Origin: Formicarius rufipectus
Taxonomy: Eukaryota; Chordata; Aves; Passeriformes; Formicariidae
Direction: 5' to 3'
DNA: 64,000 nucleotides
Assembly: GCA_013399695.1 (NCBI GenBank)
Contig: VXAU01001332.1
Span: 62,186-126,185 of the forward strand
Shown here in pieces: positions 13,886 to 28,204 of the stretch; the first letter of the stretch is position 1; each line of letters starts with the position of its first letter. The notes beneath the pieces are model-generated. The model worked only from the letters and a program-made list of their open reading frames with translations, had not been told where the DNA came from and made no database searches. A program made the position numbers and the translations under genes.

Positions 13886-16800
13886 AAAATATAGAGGCTT
13901 TGAGATAGTTGAATATTTCTAGAACTACATGGAAAGTAGACTGTAAGCATTTATAAAAGCAGAACTGGATTTGACCATCTTTACACCTGTACTTATAATA
14001 CTGCATACAGTTATGTTTCAATGCTTTTTAATCTATTAAATAACAATGTGTTTCAAATCAACATTTATTGCTCCAGGCTTTTTAACTCCTTCATAACTGT
14101 TCATCAAGGAATACCTTTATCTGTTAGGTAATAAACTCAATTAGAGCATTCTCTTTATTTGCCTTGTTTGCATTTTACACCAATAGTTTCACTATTGCTA
14201 AACACAAAAAGATTAATATTAAAAGCCTTATAAACTTTATTCTAGGAAAAATAATGAATTTGTTAACACTAGATGGAACATTCCCCATGTTGAAGCACAG
14301 TATTTCAGCAGATTACCATTTTACTGAGTTACTGATTAGCTCATCATCTGGCAGTGCTTAGACAAGGTTATTTGGAATCTAGTGTTAATAGTTCAGGGAA
14401 ACAGCTTCCCTGGTGCATTCTGAGGCAGTCTGGCAAATGAGAAGGACTGCAAGACATACAAAATACACCTCAGCTCACAATATTTAGTGAGTAGGTACCA
14501 ATAGAAATGAAGTAGTAAAGCATGACTTTCACCTACCAGAGTAAGAGGTCAGTGTTAGTAAATCCTGACGCTAAATCCCACAGTCTCACAGCTTCTTGGC
14601 CGTCAGGTTAAAACTGTATCTACAATCACAACCCTGATTGCAGGAGCAACATAGTTTTAAATAAAACTTACCACAAAATCCAAACTAGCCACTTTCCTGT
14701 TACACAAGATTGTTTCTAGCCGTTCTCAAATTTGGCTATGTGTCGTGTTGCTAGAGGATGGACTGTTATCAGATGTCAGTCAGGGTCATTAAAAACGGGT
14801 TTAGTCTATGTCATTGGCATAGTAAACTGAAACAGGAACTGTTTCATAGAAAAGAAAGACAGCTCCTCGCATCTGATCAGTCCTTTAACTTGTGAAGTTG
14901 TTTAGCAGAGGAAGAGAACTCAGAATTCTCTGCTCTTAAGTGTGTTTTCTTCATACAGTCTGTTTTGTTTACTGAGGCTAGAAACAGAAATTGTTCCCTA
15001 AAGGTGAGGGAGGAAAGGGAGGAAAGAGGTTCTGCTTACTATATGCTCCTTTAAAAAGCTTTCTCCATGAAGAGACCATTACTCATGATATTTACAAGGC
15101 CACTATGTCTATCTGTGTTACTAATACTTTGGAAATGTTTAACTGAGAATAAATGTTGGGCTGTCCTGCGAAACTGAAATGTTAGCACAACAGAGTGTAG
15201 TTCATCACAGCTGTAAATAGGCATGGAATTTCTATGCTACTGCTCAGGAAGAGAGCACAGATCAGTGGTTGCTATTGTGCATGAGTTGGATGTATCAGAA
15301 ATACTCAGCTAAAAATTACATTTGAGGAAATAAACATCTTCTGGCTACAAGTCCTGGGGAAAAAAGTATAACTTGGCTTCTAATTTTAAAGTTGCTTGGC
15401 TTTTACTTTTTTAATATATTGATACCCCATCCTGACACGGTGTATATAGTTATTTTGTATATGTAGTTATCTGCCTATTTAATGTTCTAGTATGTTTGTA
15501 TTAGACTCAGAAAAGCATTGCAAGTCTATTTTTTAAAATACACTAGTAAGAAGGGTCAATGTTATAATTTTATTTACTCTTGCAAGGGCACAGACAAAGC
15601 AGTTGATATGGTGTAGAAACTATTTTCTGACACTTAGAAATCTCCCAATAGGTTTTGAATTTCACTCAACAACTAAGAAAAAAAAAAAAAGGCGCAAAAT
15701 ATTATCTTCCTAGTGCCAGGGACTCTGAGTTCATCATAGACAGTAGCACTGAATTTCTTTCATAAAACTCCCCATTCAAGGCTGCCAGTTCCACAAAACT
15801 CTGACTGTCCAGTACAGGATTCAAACAACAACCTCAGTGAGCAGAATTTGATTCAGCTTTTTTGGGCCTGGCCCAGATTTTACTTAATTTCTCAGTTCTG
15901 CTTTCTCTTGATTTTCACCATGCTACATAGGTGGCATGAACAAAGCAGTCCTATCACAACATGTCACTCGGTGCTATAGCAGTTTCTTCATTGAAAAATA
16001 TGATGACTGGTCTGTATTTGCACCTTTATTGCTGTGTATGGAAGATTGATGACAAAAACTGGCCAATTTTTAAAACTAAGGAATTTAGTCATAGCTTTAG
16101 AGAGCTGTCTGTAAATGGATCCAGCCTGGTTATTGCAAACTACTTTTGACACAGTTTTTTTGGTAATTTTTAAGCAAAAAACAGCTGTGCCTTAATCCTG
16201 TCGATGGAGCATATTTATAGTATGTCTGACCTTCTGAAGAAGAATCACCTTTTCTGAGTAACACAGACTAGGACAGACTTTTTTTTTTTCTATTTTCTCC
16301 CTTACATTTTCTTTCTTGCAAGAGACAGCTGCCACCATGACCAGGAATAATGTATGATTATCAGCTTAAGAAAATACTGCTAGATTTCCACTCATTTCTC
16401 TTATAGTTCAACCTGTTTGAGTCCTATTGGCTTCCGTGGAAATTACTCACTTCCTGTAATTGAAAAAAAAAAAAAAAAAAAAGGGCATCTGAAATGAGTG
16501 ATGTGCTTACTGAGCAGAAAGGGAACATGCATCATTTTTCAATTTCATTATCTGTACACAGCCATCAATTTGGAGAAAAGCTTTTCAAAACAAAAGTAAC
16601 AATAATATTTATGAAGTACAGATATTACAAAGAAACACTGCAAAAACCTCAGCAGCAGCAGGTGCATCTGGAGTTCTCCAGACTGTCATACTTTGCCTTT
16701 GCAAGTTCATCAAGGTGCCACTTTGGGGGCCGAAGACATACACAGGGCTAACAGCTGTAATTACCTCGAAAAGCAATTGAGTTTCAAGTGTTTTTTCTAG

Positions 16801-17739
16801 GACTGAATGTGCTTTGGCTATCGCTTCTTGGGTGGGTAGGAGTGTTGATGCTTCATGCCATGTATTGTTACAGTACATAGGTTGCAAACACTATGTTAGC
16901 ACGTATCTAACTAACAAAAATCCTGGGATTTGGATTGAAATGATACCAATGTATTTCATCCAACTGGGAATTTTGCTTTAGAGACAAGGACATAAACTCC
17001 AGTAATTTTGTAAAATTTAGTTTGTTGGATTTTGTATATATGCATATATATAGAATTCATAGGTATGTATAGGTATGTATACACAACACATAAAGGCATG
17101 GATATATAGTAAAGGTTCAAACAGGAGAGAAAGGCTTGCAAGAACAGACGTTTTGGGACATTTACAGGAACAATGGACAATCAGCTGAGCCACAAATTGC
17201 AAGCTGCAAACCAGACTGACACACTATATGGATGCTGCAGAGTTCAGTGTAAATCCCATTAGTCTCAACATCATCAAATCAGTCTGACAAACTGCACTCT
17301 CAAAGCCTGCCCACCAATTTAGGCTTGGAATGTATTTTCTCGCATGAAATCTTTGACGGTCTTTGTCTTTTTTGTCTTCTACAATGCAGTGCCTGCAGTT
17401 CGATGCAATATCCTGCCTGCATGTCAGTGGCCTTTACCTCCCTTGTGCCACATGCACTTCTAATGCTTGTTTTTTTCCACACAGTTTTCCCAGCGTCACG
17501 TTGTACGTTTAAGCGTTCAGAAACGCTCCAGAAGGCCAGTTCTCAAAACCCACCACCTGTGGTGCCACAGAAACCACATGCTGCCAGCTGCTTCTTACCC
17601 TCCTGCGGCTTTAATTAGGTGTGCCGCCACGGAAAACAGAGATGCTAGGTGTGACACGAAACAACCGGGGAAGGGGAAAGAGACGACCCGTCCGGGGTTA
17701 AGGTTTTAGACACTTAGACTGGAAACCACACTTTTGAGA

Positions 17740-18148
17740 CCGTAAGCTCCTGCAGGAACACAACTCTCCCCGTGGCCCACGACCGCGCACCCCGCGGTGC
17801 GGCTGCCAGAAGGCTCCTCCGCCGCTGCTCCGCCGGCACACGTTCCGCGGGTGCGACAGCCAGCGGCGGGCCCAGGAACACGCCTGGGGCACACGCATTA
17901 TTCTCCCGGGAAGCTGGGACACGGCGGGATGCGTGGGATGGCCCCGGGGTGAGATAACGATGCCATTGCCGCCAGCGGGGCTGCTCCGGGCGGGCCGAGG
18001 GGCTGCTCCGGCCAGGGCCAAGGGGGTGCTCTGGAATGCAGTCCCGCTCCTCCGCTAGTCCTGGCGCGGGCAGGTGCGGAAGGTGCTCGGGGGTGCGGAA
18101 GGCAGGGAGCACGCGGTCTGAGCTGTGTCGTCGGCACGTCACGCCCTT
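17740..18148. promoter_or_regulatory. CpG island without a known exon
   Basis: A second CpG-dense block, 24 kb upstream of PDE4D1 and unlike its AT-rich surroundings. It ends about 50 bases before a CR1 fragment but does not look like CR1 or LTR. On the + strand there is a strong donor-like sequence, GGG|GTGAGAT, with the GT at 17,949. Near the right edge is CACGTCAC (18,135-18,142), which read on the - strand contains TGACGTG, a CRE/UPRE-like core. Long open frames run across it on both strands, as expected from high GC; none resembles a known PDE4D N-terminus. It could be an alternative PDE4D promoter, a lncRNA promoter or an orphan island. Confidence 0.55.
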
Positions 18149-18202
18149 AGCACCGGGTCCGTGAGTGTCTGAAATCTGGGCATATCGGTGGACTGTTTTT
18201 CA

Positions 18203-18525
18203 TGGAACCATAGAATGGTGAGCAGGGGTACCTTCCGATAGACCAGGTTCAGAGCCCCATCCAACCTCGCCTTGAACACTTCCAGGGATGGCGCACCACG
18301 GCACCTGTTTCAGTGCCTCACCACCCTCACAGTAAAGAGTTTCTTCCTAACATCTGATCTAAATCTCTTCTCTTTCTGTTTAAAGTCATGCTTGCCCATA
18401 TAAAATGCCCCTCTCCAACTCTCTTACAAGCTGCCTTTGTATGCTGAAAGGCCACCGTAAGGTTGCATTGGAGCCTTCTCCAGGTTGAACAATCCCAATT
18501 CTCTTAGACTTTCATAATTACTTGA
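18203..18525 (-). mobile_element. CR1 LINE 3' fragment
   Basis: Starts at the inverted CR1 terminus (accatagaatgg) and continues with the inverted 3' UTR and end of ORF2: tgaacacttccagggatgg, cctcaccaccctcacagtaa, gccttctccaggttgaaca. The 5' part of the element is missing. It lies about 55 bases beyond the orphan CpG island. Confidence 0.9.
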
Positions 18526-19588
18526 ATCTCTGAAGGAGAGAGAGTTTAGACATGCGTATAAATGTGTGTTTCTGGTGGGCAAAAAGGCAAAATCTGTCAA
18601 CTGGAGTCACCTTAAAAATATGCTGTGGTATTAACGGATGCGCTTTCAGACACTGTAGTAATAATTTTGTATTTACTTGAATCTTTACAATTTAATCTTT
18701 CCTGATATCAATATCCCCTGAAAGTCATCAGAATCATCAGTGATTTATGTATGAAGTGTCAAATCAAAATCAGCTGTGCTTTTCAATCTGCAGTTAAATC
18801 TCAGTATCTCTGGTTTAACACCATCAAATTTGTAACCATTCCATTTAATTTTATTTGTGGCTTTTATCCCTTTTATTCATGTTGGATAATTGTAGTGTCC
18901 CTACCGCTCAACACACACTTAAAAACAGGCTTCAAATGAGATAGTCTCAGTAAAATGACACAAAACCACACATAAGGCATATTGAGGTGTCATATATTTC
19001 TGAAGATCTTGTGGGACTGTGAAAAGAGTGAGAATTCTGTCCTTCAAGTCAACCTGAGAGCCACTCCCTAAGGTGTTATACAGCACTGGTGTCAGGAAAG
19101 AAGGACTCTCAATGTGTCTCTGTGACCTCTGAAAATCCCTGTGTTTTAAAAGTAGACACTTTATGTAGCTAAAAGAAACAATCTGTGCCTGTCCAGCTGT
19201 GGCAACCTATAACTGGATTATAACTGAATGCTGCTTAAATTCACCAAGTTTCCATAGCCTTATGGATGTGGAGGTGAATTCACTCAAAAGAAACACTTTT
19301 AAACAAATTTCTCAGACAGCAGTGATTGCTCTGAAATTAGAATGCCCTTATTTACTAAGTACAGATGACTCATTGGAAAACCCTCTGAGCTTGCTTAGCT
19401 CCTATTTAATTTTACTTGTTACTTTTATAGTTTTCTTCAGCCTAACTTTTTTACATGATGTATCTGTTACTGTATGATTATCACACCTATTTGCTCAAAG
19501 CCATAAAATCTCTTGGAAATAAGATAGTTATGCATTAAGAAAAAATATATAAAGAGGTAATATACAGCAATACATTCTGTATTTTTCC

Positions 19589-19611
19589 AAAGGGATTTGC
19601 CAAATCCCTTT
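19589..19611. repeat. 11-bp near-perfect palindrome
   Basis: aaagggatttg and caaatcccttt are complementary around a single C. The flanks are unique AT-rich sequence. Confidence 0.9.
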
Positions 19612-22600
19612 AATGACAAATTTCCTGCATATAGATACTCTGCTCCATGAAATAACTTGGCTAAGGACAAGTGATATTACCCATTGTACTTTATTTGGTG
19701 CGTGACCTGATTTCTTTTACCATCTAAAATCCATAGACTGTATGAGAACTATTTCAGTGTGCATGGTTTCTTACAATAACTTTATTGTAGTTGAGCAGTC
19801 CTTGAAAAAGTCAAGAGTGACTGCTGTGAATTGTAACATTTATCATGTGTTGTTTGTGCGTTATTGAATTAGACAGCTAAGATGTTGTTAGTTAGTTATC
19901 TATTAGTTGGAACTATCAATGTTTATTATTAGTTTTTATCTTTCATATTTCTGATATATTTGCTCAAAACATCACAACACAGGACATTGAATATCAGAAA
20001 GCTGTAAGAGCTACCAGGAAATGAAGTGGTTGTATTTACATCACTTTGTGTAATAGAATTTACCCTGGTGATAAGTTGCAGATTAAGTGTACATTATTAA
20101 TACATAAGGAGTATATACAGTGAAGTCTTATCAATTTAACCAGAAAATGTATACTGTAACGAAGGAATGAGTCACAGAAGCAAAGGTCTGACTGTGTTTC
20201 CCAGACTAGTCATCCAGCATTGATGAAGGTTACGAAAGATCAGTCCTTTCTTGTGGCCTTTAGCAATCCTATGGCTCCAACATGAGCTGCCCCGTGAAGC
20301 AGTTGTTACTCTGTGCAGCACCTGCAGCAGATGCACATTTAAGGAAGTTTACACAGTAACTTTTTTGCAATTGGAGCCTCTTGCAAGCATCCTGGATATT
20401 TTTGTGAATGAACACCTGTGATATCAATGCTGTTTTGAAAGACAGCAGCACGATTGTGCTTTGCAACCTTTCAGAATCAGACTCTTAGACAAACATTCTT
20501 GGTTTTTCTTAAGGAATTAACATTTACAGTGAAAGATTTACTTTATTTTTCTTTAATATACTGTAAAAAAAAAAAAAAGTTGATGTAGTCAACTTTGGCA
20601 AATAATGGCCACATATATAATTCCTGTTCATTATTCCCTCTGTCCTGTGTAGATTCTTAAATCTAAAATATGTGTAACACTTAATAAAGTGTTCTTAAAG
20701 ATTTAGTTTTAAATCCAGGTGTTGAATATTTATCCTCTGTTATGCAATCAGAGGTAGGAAGGCAGTAGCAGAGGCCATGAGGTTAGGTGGACCTTCTGTG
20801 TGAACATGTCAAAATACTGGAGATGTTAGGCTGACATTTTTGTCACCTGATTATAATTTACAGAGTCAGGACTAACTCATACTGGCTAAAGTCTGAAAAA
20901 CAGTAATTTTTTTTTTTAGTATTGGATGAATTAACAAGTTGCAGCTTAAGCAACTTTTTGAAATTTGATTTTTCAGTATTTCTGAAGATGTTTGAGTCTA
21001 TACTCTGATGTTTCTGAATGTTGTCATTGATTTGATAACAAGAAATAGAAGCCTCATTTTCTCAATAGAAGATGATGATCATATCCAAAAATTCCCAAAT
21101 GTATGAAAATGTCAGCATTTCAGTGTCAGTACCACTGTATCAGTAAGGAGCTTCAGGCCTAGGCTAGGGCTTGTACTCATAAGCTATATCTGCTAGTCTG
21201 TGTCTCAAAAAGCTTTTTATTTATAATGCAAAGGTAGAAGGCTAGAGATGGATGGATTCAGAAGAAGGGATTGATGCTATGGATTCTAAAGGGAAAAAAA
21301 TATTGACACCATTATTTGGCATGAGAAGCAAAGGACCCATCACAGCAGCAGTTTTCATTTTTAGCGAGGTTTTAGATACATCACAAAATATGGGGCATAA
21401 TATCAATGAAAATAAGGTAGTTTTGCTAACATATAGACAAGGTCCTGCACATGTGAAAGTAAGTTAGGAGAACTGCAAATGTCTCAGTTTAAAGGTATAG
21501 TGACAATCAGTGAGGGTAAATAATGTCTCAGGGCTGAGTCAGGGATGAGATCAGGAGGAGACAGCTTTTAAAGTACTTAAACCCTCAGGCAAATAGCTAA
21601 TTTTTGGTACACTGGAAAAGAAGTAGCCAGAAGAGGGGTGTCATCAATACTGTGAACATTCAGAGACTGAATGAGTTATTTGCGTTTTCACAGAGTTTTA
21701 CAACTAATGTACTGTCTGTTGTCTTGATGGTAGTTATGACTCGGGTCATGCCATTTGACAAATTCTGCTGCCACGAAACACCTGCTGGGTATAATCTTTC
21801 TCAAGCTCTGAAATTGTTTCTAGGAAGCACCTAATAGGCATGCTTCTTTATACCTTAATGATGCTTTTGTTACTTTTACTGCAATTGCATTGATGTTTAT
21901 AGCTCTCCTACTGATAGAAGGCAAAGTAGCCAAGTTTTATACCATAGATGTTCCCTGATCAGGTTAACACACCTAAGAGCTCATTACAGGAGCTATTTTT
22001 TTTCTAGATTTGTCTGTGCAAGCCTGGACTATTAGGTTCTACAAATCAATGCTAACAATGTGAGATGCAAAAGCAATGGGTTTAAAGCATGAAGTAAGTT
22101 ACACTTAATCAGTATAAACAATAAAATGTAGGGGAGGGGTGGCAATATCTTGAGAAAAATTAGAAAACCTATGCCTCATCATTAGCCAGTTATACAGTTC
22201 AAGGTTCTTTGGTGACTTAATTTAAAGATTATTAATGAATAGGGCTGTATGCTGTTATTAAATGGTGCTCACCTTAAATTCAAGGAAACTGTAAGAATAA
22301 AACTGTGTGTTTGATGTTTATTTGTGACTTCTGATAGTGGAATAATACAGAAATTCCTTGTAAATCATTCTGGGGTTTTTATAATTTCCAGTAATGAAAA
22401 TAATAGCAAAACAAGGTATGAAATAAAAGCAGGGTATATAGGCTTTGCAAGTATTTTCAGTAAAATTATGAAAGAGCTCATAAAATTTTCAACAATAAAA
22501 AAAAAATTAGACATCCACGAAGGTTGTTATAGAGAGTTTTTTATAGGTCACACTTGTGTTTAAGCTGGTATTAAAAATAATAAACTGCTTTTGTTCTCGA

Positions 22601-24930
22601 TACTTTATCTGAACATCAAAAATGCAACTGGAAAGAAACCATAAAGTCAGTAACATCTCTGTGTTTCATTAACATTATGTGCATGGAACTGCATTAACTG
22701 TAACAAAAATGTCCCTTTTGTGTCAACGAGTTCCAATAGACAGAGAAGAACAGGAAAAAATTGGATATAGTGCCACTTACCGAGTAATAGCGTTAAATTA
22801 AAAAGAAAAAAAAAAAAAAAAAAGAGGCATCCTTATGATGCAAATACAGTACTTTCTTGTGAGCTTCAAGCAAATGTGCATCACTCTGCTGCCTGTACCT
22901 TATTTTCTTCAGTCCTGACAATAGACTGCTAGATGGTATCACTGTAAACCGCTAATTTATATTTTATTACTAGTGCTTTACATTTGTTTACATTTGAATT
23001 TTGGCACTGTCTTTGAAGTCTATTGACATCTATTATCACTTACTCTTTCAATGTTCTTGCCAGAGGATGTTGGCTGACATTATTATTTACCTCATTAGTG
23101 TTGTAATAGTCGTATTTTTTTTAATTTTAATTATATTTCATTATGCAGTTCTCTGCTAGGAATCTTTTGCACAAGGAAGGAGGTACCATGTGGAATCATA
23201 AAAGTATATTTGCTCTATATTTTATGTCTGTTTATTTATAGTTGGCTTAACAAATGAAAAAGCAGAAATAGCCTTTTGTGAATGCCTTGATTTGAGCATG
23301 GCCTGGCTCGAATGCAGGAACGTGAAGAATTGTTTGTAGTTCTTTGGTGAGATTTTGTATTTCAGTCTTTCATCAAAATAAAGAAAGTTAAAATCCTTTT
23401 TAAAAGATACTCATAACTGAGGCAAGGGAAAAAATACTGTTAAAACTCAGCTATAAACTACTCATGGATGTTCGTGGAGATTTGCAATGAGGTTTGTTCA
23501 AAGAACTGAGTTAGAAAGACCTGACAGTGCAGACTCTGAATTTGTGTGTAGAGGTGCACCAGTAACAAATAACCTTCCAGTCTCAAATCTTTAACTCGCA
23601 GTATGGGGCAAGGGTTTGACTCTTCTTAAATCCTACCACTGACTTGTTTCCTGCACTTCGTTGCTGTGGATGTGATGAATTTGGGTGAGTGGTTCTGAAT
23701 GTTTATGCATATTAGAGACTTTAGTGGAGTGTCATTACACCAGTGTATTTATAATGATTAAAAATGCTAATCTGGGGAGATTGTGTGGTGCTTCTCATTG
23801 GAGATTTGCCAAATAGAATAGTGCAGTGAAATCCTTTGTAGTTTATATGTAAGGAATATAAACCAGTGGTCTCTGTAAAAAGTGGGAATAAAATAAAAAA
23901 ATTCAAAACTTGCCACTGAATTTTGGAAGCTGTTTAAAGCTGTGAAAGATACTTGCTGAATTATTTGTCTAAAATAGTAATCAGAAATAATCTGAATTAT
24001 TTTTAATCATGAATAACCCAAAACATCCCTCATTTATATTGAAGTAAGAGAGAAATTATGAGTGAATTCTAAGGTCTGGGAACATTTACCTTAGGATCTA
24101 AGGACATACCCCACTGCTGTAGTAATCTGTGGGAGTAAGGGTGTCAAGTATGGTGGCACTGTGCTCCCCATGGAAGCCTTTTACTTTTGCATATCGGTTG
24201 TCTATAAATATCCCAAACTTTTAAAAATAGGAGTGACTTGATCCAATGGATTGTGCTTTAGCTTTGCCCTACTGTGTGTTAGGATTGAATCTTTTGGGAA
24301 TTTGTGGTAAGGTGATAAAACTTTCAATGTCAAATTACTTGATTCAGGATCAGTTTCAGTAAGTGGGAGCTTCATTTGTGGTGGATTGGGTGAATAAATT
24401 CCCTAGTTCCAAGAAACACCTTTCCTTTCACCTCATCCTTCACTACTGAGTACTCTTACCCCACCCAAAGGTCAATACCTGCTGAAGTGATATATTATAA
24501 AATATAATTTTATATTTAAATGTAAAACATTGTAATGTAGCAAACATTAGCAATTTTGTTGGAATAAGTTGAATCTATTTCTCATGAAGTGATAATTTAG
24601 AACTTAAGAAAAATATTGCAGAAATGGGAAAATTGATCATCTCTTTTATTGTACTTTGAATTTCTCCATGGAACAGAAGAGAAAAAGCTTCCTTTAGTAA
24701 CATATTTACTTCAGCATATTCCTTCTGTGTCACATTGTGGTTGTAGAGCCCGAGCATCTGAGGACTTTTGTTGTGTTAATGGTATTGATTAAAAGCTTAT
24801 AATCTTGATGTCCTTGCTTTCCTAGTAAGAAGTTTCATTTTCTGACAGAGCTAATTGCACACTGCCCTTTAACATTATCCGTGTAGCAACAATGTAATTC
24901 TTTCCTTTGCCCAAACTTTGCAGCCTTTCC

Positions 24931-24949
24931 CCCCCCCCCCCCCCCNCAC
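24931..24949. repeat. Poly(C) run with an unresolved base
   Basis: A run of C (from about 24,929) ends in N at 24,946. Homopolymer length is not reliable. Single Ns also occur at 33,123, 51,276 and 53,168, and a 12-N gap in poly(A) at 31,171-31,182. Confidence 0.9.
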
Positions 24950-27149
24950 TAATTGTATTTATATCACCAAGTTATGACCTTTGTTAGCACACAGTCTCCC
25001 ACAAGTATATCATATTCCTTCTGAATGCTATAGAGAATGCATTTTTTCTCACATTCTCTTCCATCATGAATACTTTCTTCCATCTATCTGTTTTGCCAAC
25101 AGTAAAGCTTTTTTTTATGATAAGCAAGTAGATCTTAATTTTTTTATTTGATTCCCTAGCTGACTCAAATGTCAATTTCCTATATTCTTATTTACTGCTG
25201 CAGATACAATTGGAACACTTGCTCCCTTCCTGAGCATAACATTTTGCTCTTTTGGGTACTCTGAAGACTGTCATTCCAGTATCACAGCCCCTGGTGGTAC
25301 AGTGTTATGGAACACTCGGATTAGATATGTCTTTTATTTCCTCTGAGATCTTGTGATCACTAATTTATTACCTTGAGTTGCAAGTCATTTTTCCCCAAAA
25401 TGATTCTTGTGTAACTGGTGAGGCAAGTCAAATTGTGCCTCAAAATGATTGTTGTTTTATGAAGAAAAATAGAAGATTTTGAAGATAACAGTGTTTTTTT
25501 CATTTTTAATCACTTCTGGGTAAGTGTGAATCCTAGATGGAATCCTAGGCTGAATTTCAGAGGGGTGCCTTCTGGTCACAGTTGTGGATAAACAAGGTGT
25601 GTGGTATAGACATGACAATTAATTTCCCCCCTCTGTGACTCTCTGTCTGTTGGAAAACAGATGCTTTAGGTCACGGACTCTCTCTTGATGCAGTCTTCTG
25701 CAGTAAGTAGCACTAGAGACTTGAAGTTTTAGAATTATTACAGTATATATAATTAATTCATCTTACACCAACCTGTGACCGTACTTCTATAGAAATGTAT
25801 AAATCCATAAAAAGAAGGATACTTATTTTTCATGTAATGTAATTCATATTTCCCATTGCCTCACTTTATTGCTGTATAGTATAACAAAAAGTCATTAATT
25901 AGACTGATAAGCACTGTAAGTTTTTCTAACTTAAATTTTCAGCTATTTTTCTTTCCTACAAGGACCGATACTGATAACACTTATGAGCAGATGAGTGCTG
26001 CTCTGTATGAAATCTTAATCCTAAAGGTTGAGTATTTTTTCTACTTGATCTTCATCTGTAAGGAATAACAGAATTTATGTCTGGGTTCTTTTCATGTGAT
26101 ACTACTACTCATGTGAATGATAGGGAGCTGAAAGTCATGATGAGGATGGCTGCCAAGAATAATTGGCTTCTGCATTGTGGAGCAGCTCAAATACTATATT
26201 ACAGTATGTAGTTTGGGTGTCCATATTGCCTGCAGTTCAAAGTATTTCATTAGTCTGCAGGGGCAAACTTGGCTTCCTTTTGGCGGGCTCCATATGTGTT
26301 TATAAAGCAAGCTACATGCAGACTTGAGAAAGGGACCATCATTTCCAGCTATAGATAGGGTTTTCTTTGGAATAGGTAGAATATAATCTGAGTAGTTTTT
26401 CTATCTTTCTTTTCCTAATGATTGTCATATTCTGCCAATCATTCTTGTGGCTTTCTGTTAAATCTAAAAACCTCTTTGCTGGCACATGGAAGTTAATGGC
26501 AAGAGTAGTTGTGGTGCTCTGTGTGGTTTACTAAAAGAATTGCTAGTTCCAGATATACATGCTATTTATTAAACTTTAGCAGTGTTTTCAAAAGCAAGCT
26601 TGTGCCAGTTCAGATTTTTCTTCTGTAACATTAGAATTCTTTGGTAAGTTGAATCTCTCTTTTTTTCTTGTCTTCAAACACTTCTCATATGCTTCTTCCA
26701 CTCTTGATCTGCATATATTCTTTAAGACTGTTCTCTGATGTTTTTCTCCTTCAGCTTGAAGAGATGGGAGAAATTAAGAGCATAGTTCTCCTAGTTCTTA
26801 CGAAAATGCTCCAAGACTTTAAACTACTTAGGTCTTTACTTATCCACAGTCAATGCAAAGATCATTTGGTTCACAGAAGAAATTAAGAGCTTGTGCCTAG
26901 AATTTTACAGGACAGAATTTCTGTCAGAAAATATCGGATTGGACAGGGCACACAAAAAATAAGATGTAAGGATGTGGTTTATGTGTGCCCTGGCATGCTG
27001 CATGTATACTCTTTTCACAGGAAAAAACACTGCATGATCCACTGCATGGCTTTTCATAAGGCAAGAAGATCAAATCCTGACAGTACCTAATGTGTTAAAG
27101 CTTGATGTACACAAGACTAACTGTTTTATTTTTTTAAATTTCCAAGATG

Positions 27150-27193
27150 CAGCTTTATTTAAGCTGTGATACAGCTTTATTTAAACTGTGACA
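27150..27193 (+). repeat. 22-bp tandem duplication
   Basis: Two copies of cagctttatttaarctgtga followed by YA, at 27,150-27,171 and 27,172-27,193, differing at two positions. Probably slippage. Confidence 0.9.
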
Positions 27194-27274
27194 AGTTGGT
27201 GTCTCATCCATAGAGTGATCTGCTTTAGGGAACTGAATCCCTTGCTCTGATTTGTTTAGTTGGTTTTATTTAAA

Positions 27275-27443
27275 AACAAAAAACAGAAACAAACACAAAC
27301 AAACAAAACAAAAACAAAAAACCCACAAAAAACCAAAAACCAAACCAAACAAAAAACCCAAACAAACAAAAAACCAAACCAAACAAACAACAACAAAAAC
27401 CAAACCAAAACAAACAAAAATCCACAACAAACAAAAAACCTCA
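27275..27443 (+). repeat. CAAA-rich tract
   Basis: About 170 bases of (CAAA)n, CCAAA and ACAACAA words with nearly no G or T. The open frames on both strands are low-complexity and are not genes. Confidence 0.85.
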
Positions 27444-28204
27444 AACTAGAATTTGTGGAATTGCATTATTTCCTAAGGAAATAATAAAATATGAAAAAAA
27501 AAAACAAACCACCAATATCCTGTTATTTCTCTTTGTGAAACTAATTCTGTGTTGACAATGAACTGTTCTAAGGTTTGTGCTATATAAACTACATAAACTA
27601 CATTACTGTATAAACTACAGTTTATGCAAAACACTCATTTTTGCCTTTCACGTTTCATTACCTCGACCACTTGTCTGATCTCATAGGGACACATGGCTTG
27701 TCCTGTTTGCTTGACTAATTTTATGTATTTATCTTCTTACTCATGAGTTTGAATTCATCTGTGTAAACAAATGTAAGCTGTGGGTCACATCCTCAGCTGC
27801 AGCAAATCATATGTCACTATTAGAATCACTGATGTCTACCTATTGGCTAAGCTGTAGCCCTTTATTTTTCTTCACTTTCCATTGCAGAGACATACCATGT
27901 TAAAACTATACTCCTGAGGACAAAACACTCTCCTTGCCTTAAAAAAAACAATGACCTTCTTTATGCTAGACCAAATGAATTTAAAGCAAAACACTCTTCT
28001 GTATTTAAGGTTAAAACAGGTTATGAAACCTGTTAAGAAAAAGATGCAATTTAGAGTGCTATGTTAGTTATGTCACAGAAGTTAAAAGAGTTTGCCTAAT
28101 AATCAAAGCCTGAGTTAGTGCTTCTTAGGGCAGAAAGTTCAGCAACTTATACTAGTTTTTTATGAGTTTATTCCTAATCAAGTAAACATTTGTTTTAAAA
28201 TAAT

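Noticed and set aside
13673..13950. Lys/Asn/Thr-rich and Phe/Val-rich frames
   Set aside because: Translation of a CAAA-type tract; the same holds for 27,252-27,484.
17714..18142. 142-codon open frame on the minus strand in the orphan CpG island
   Set aside because: High GC removes stop codons in all frames; overlapping frames are equally long on both strands, and no domain or known PDE4D N-terminus is seen.
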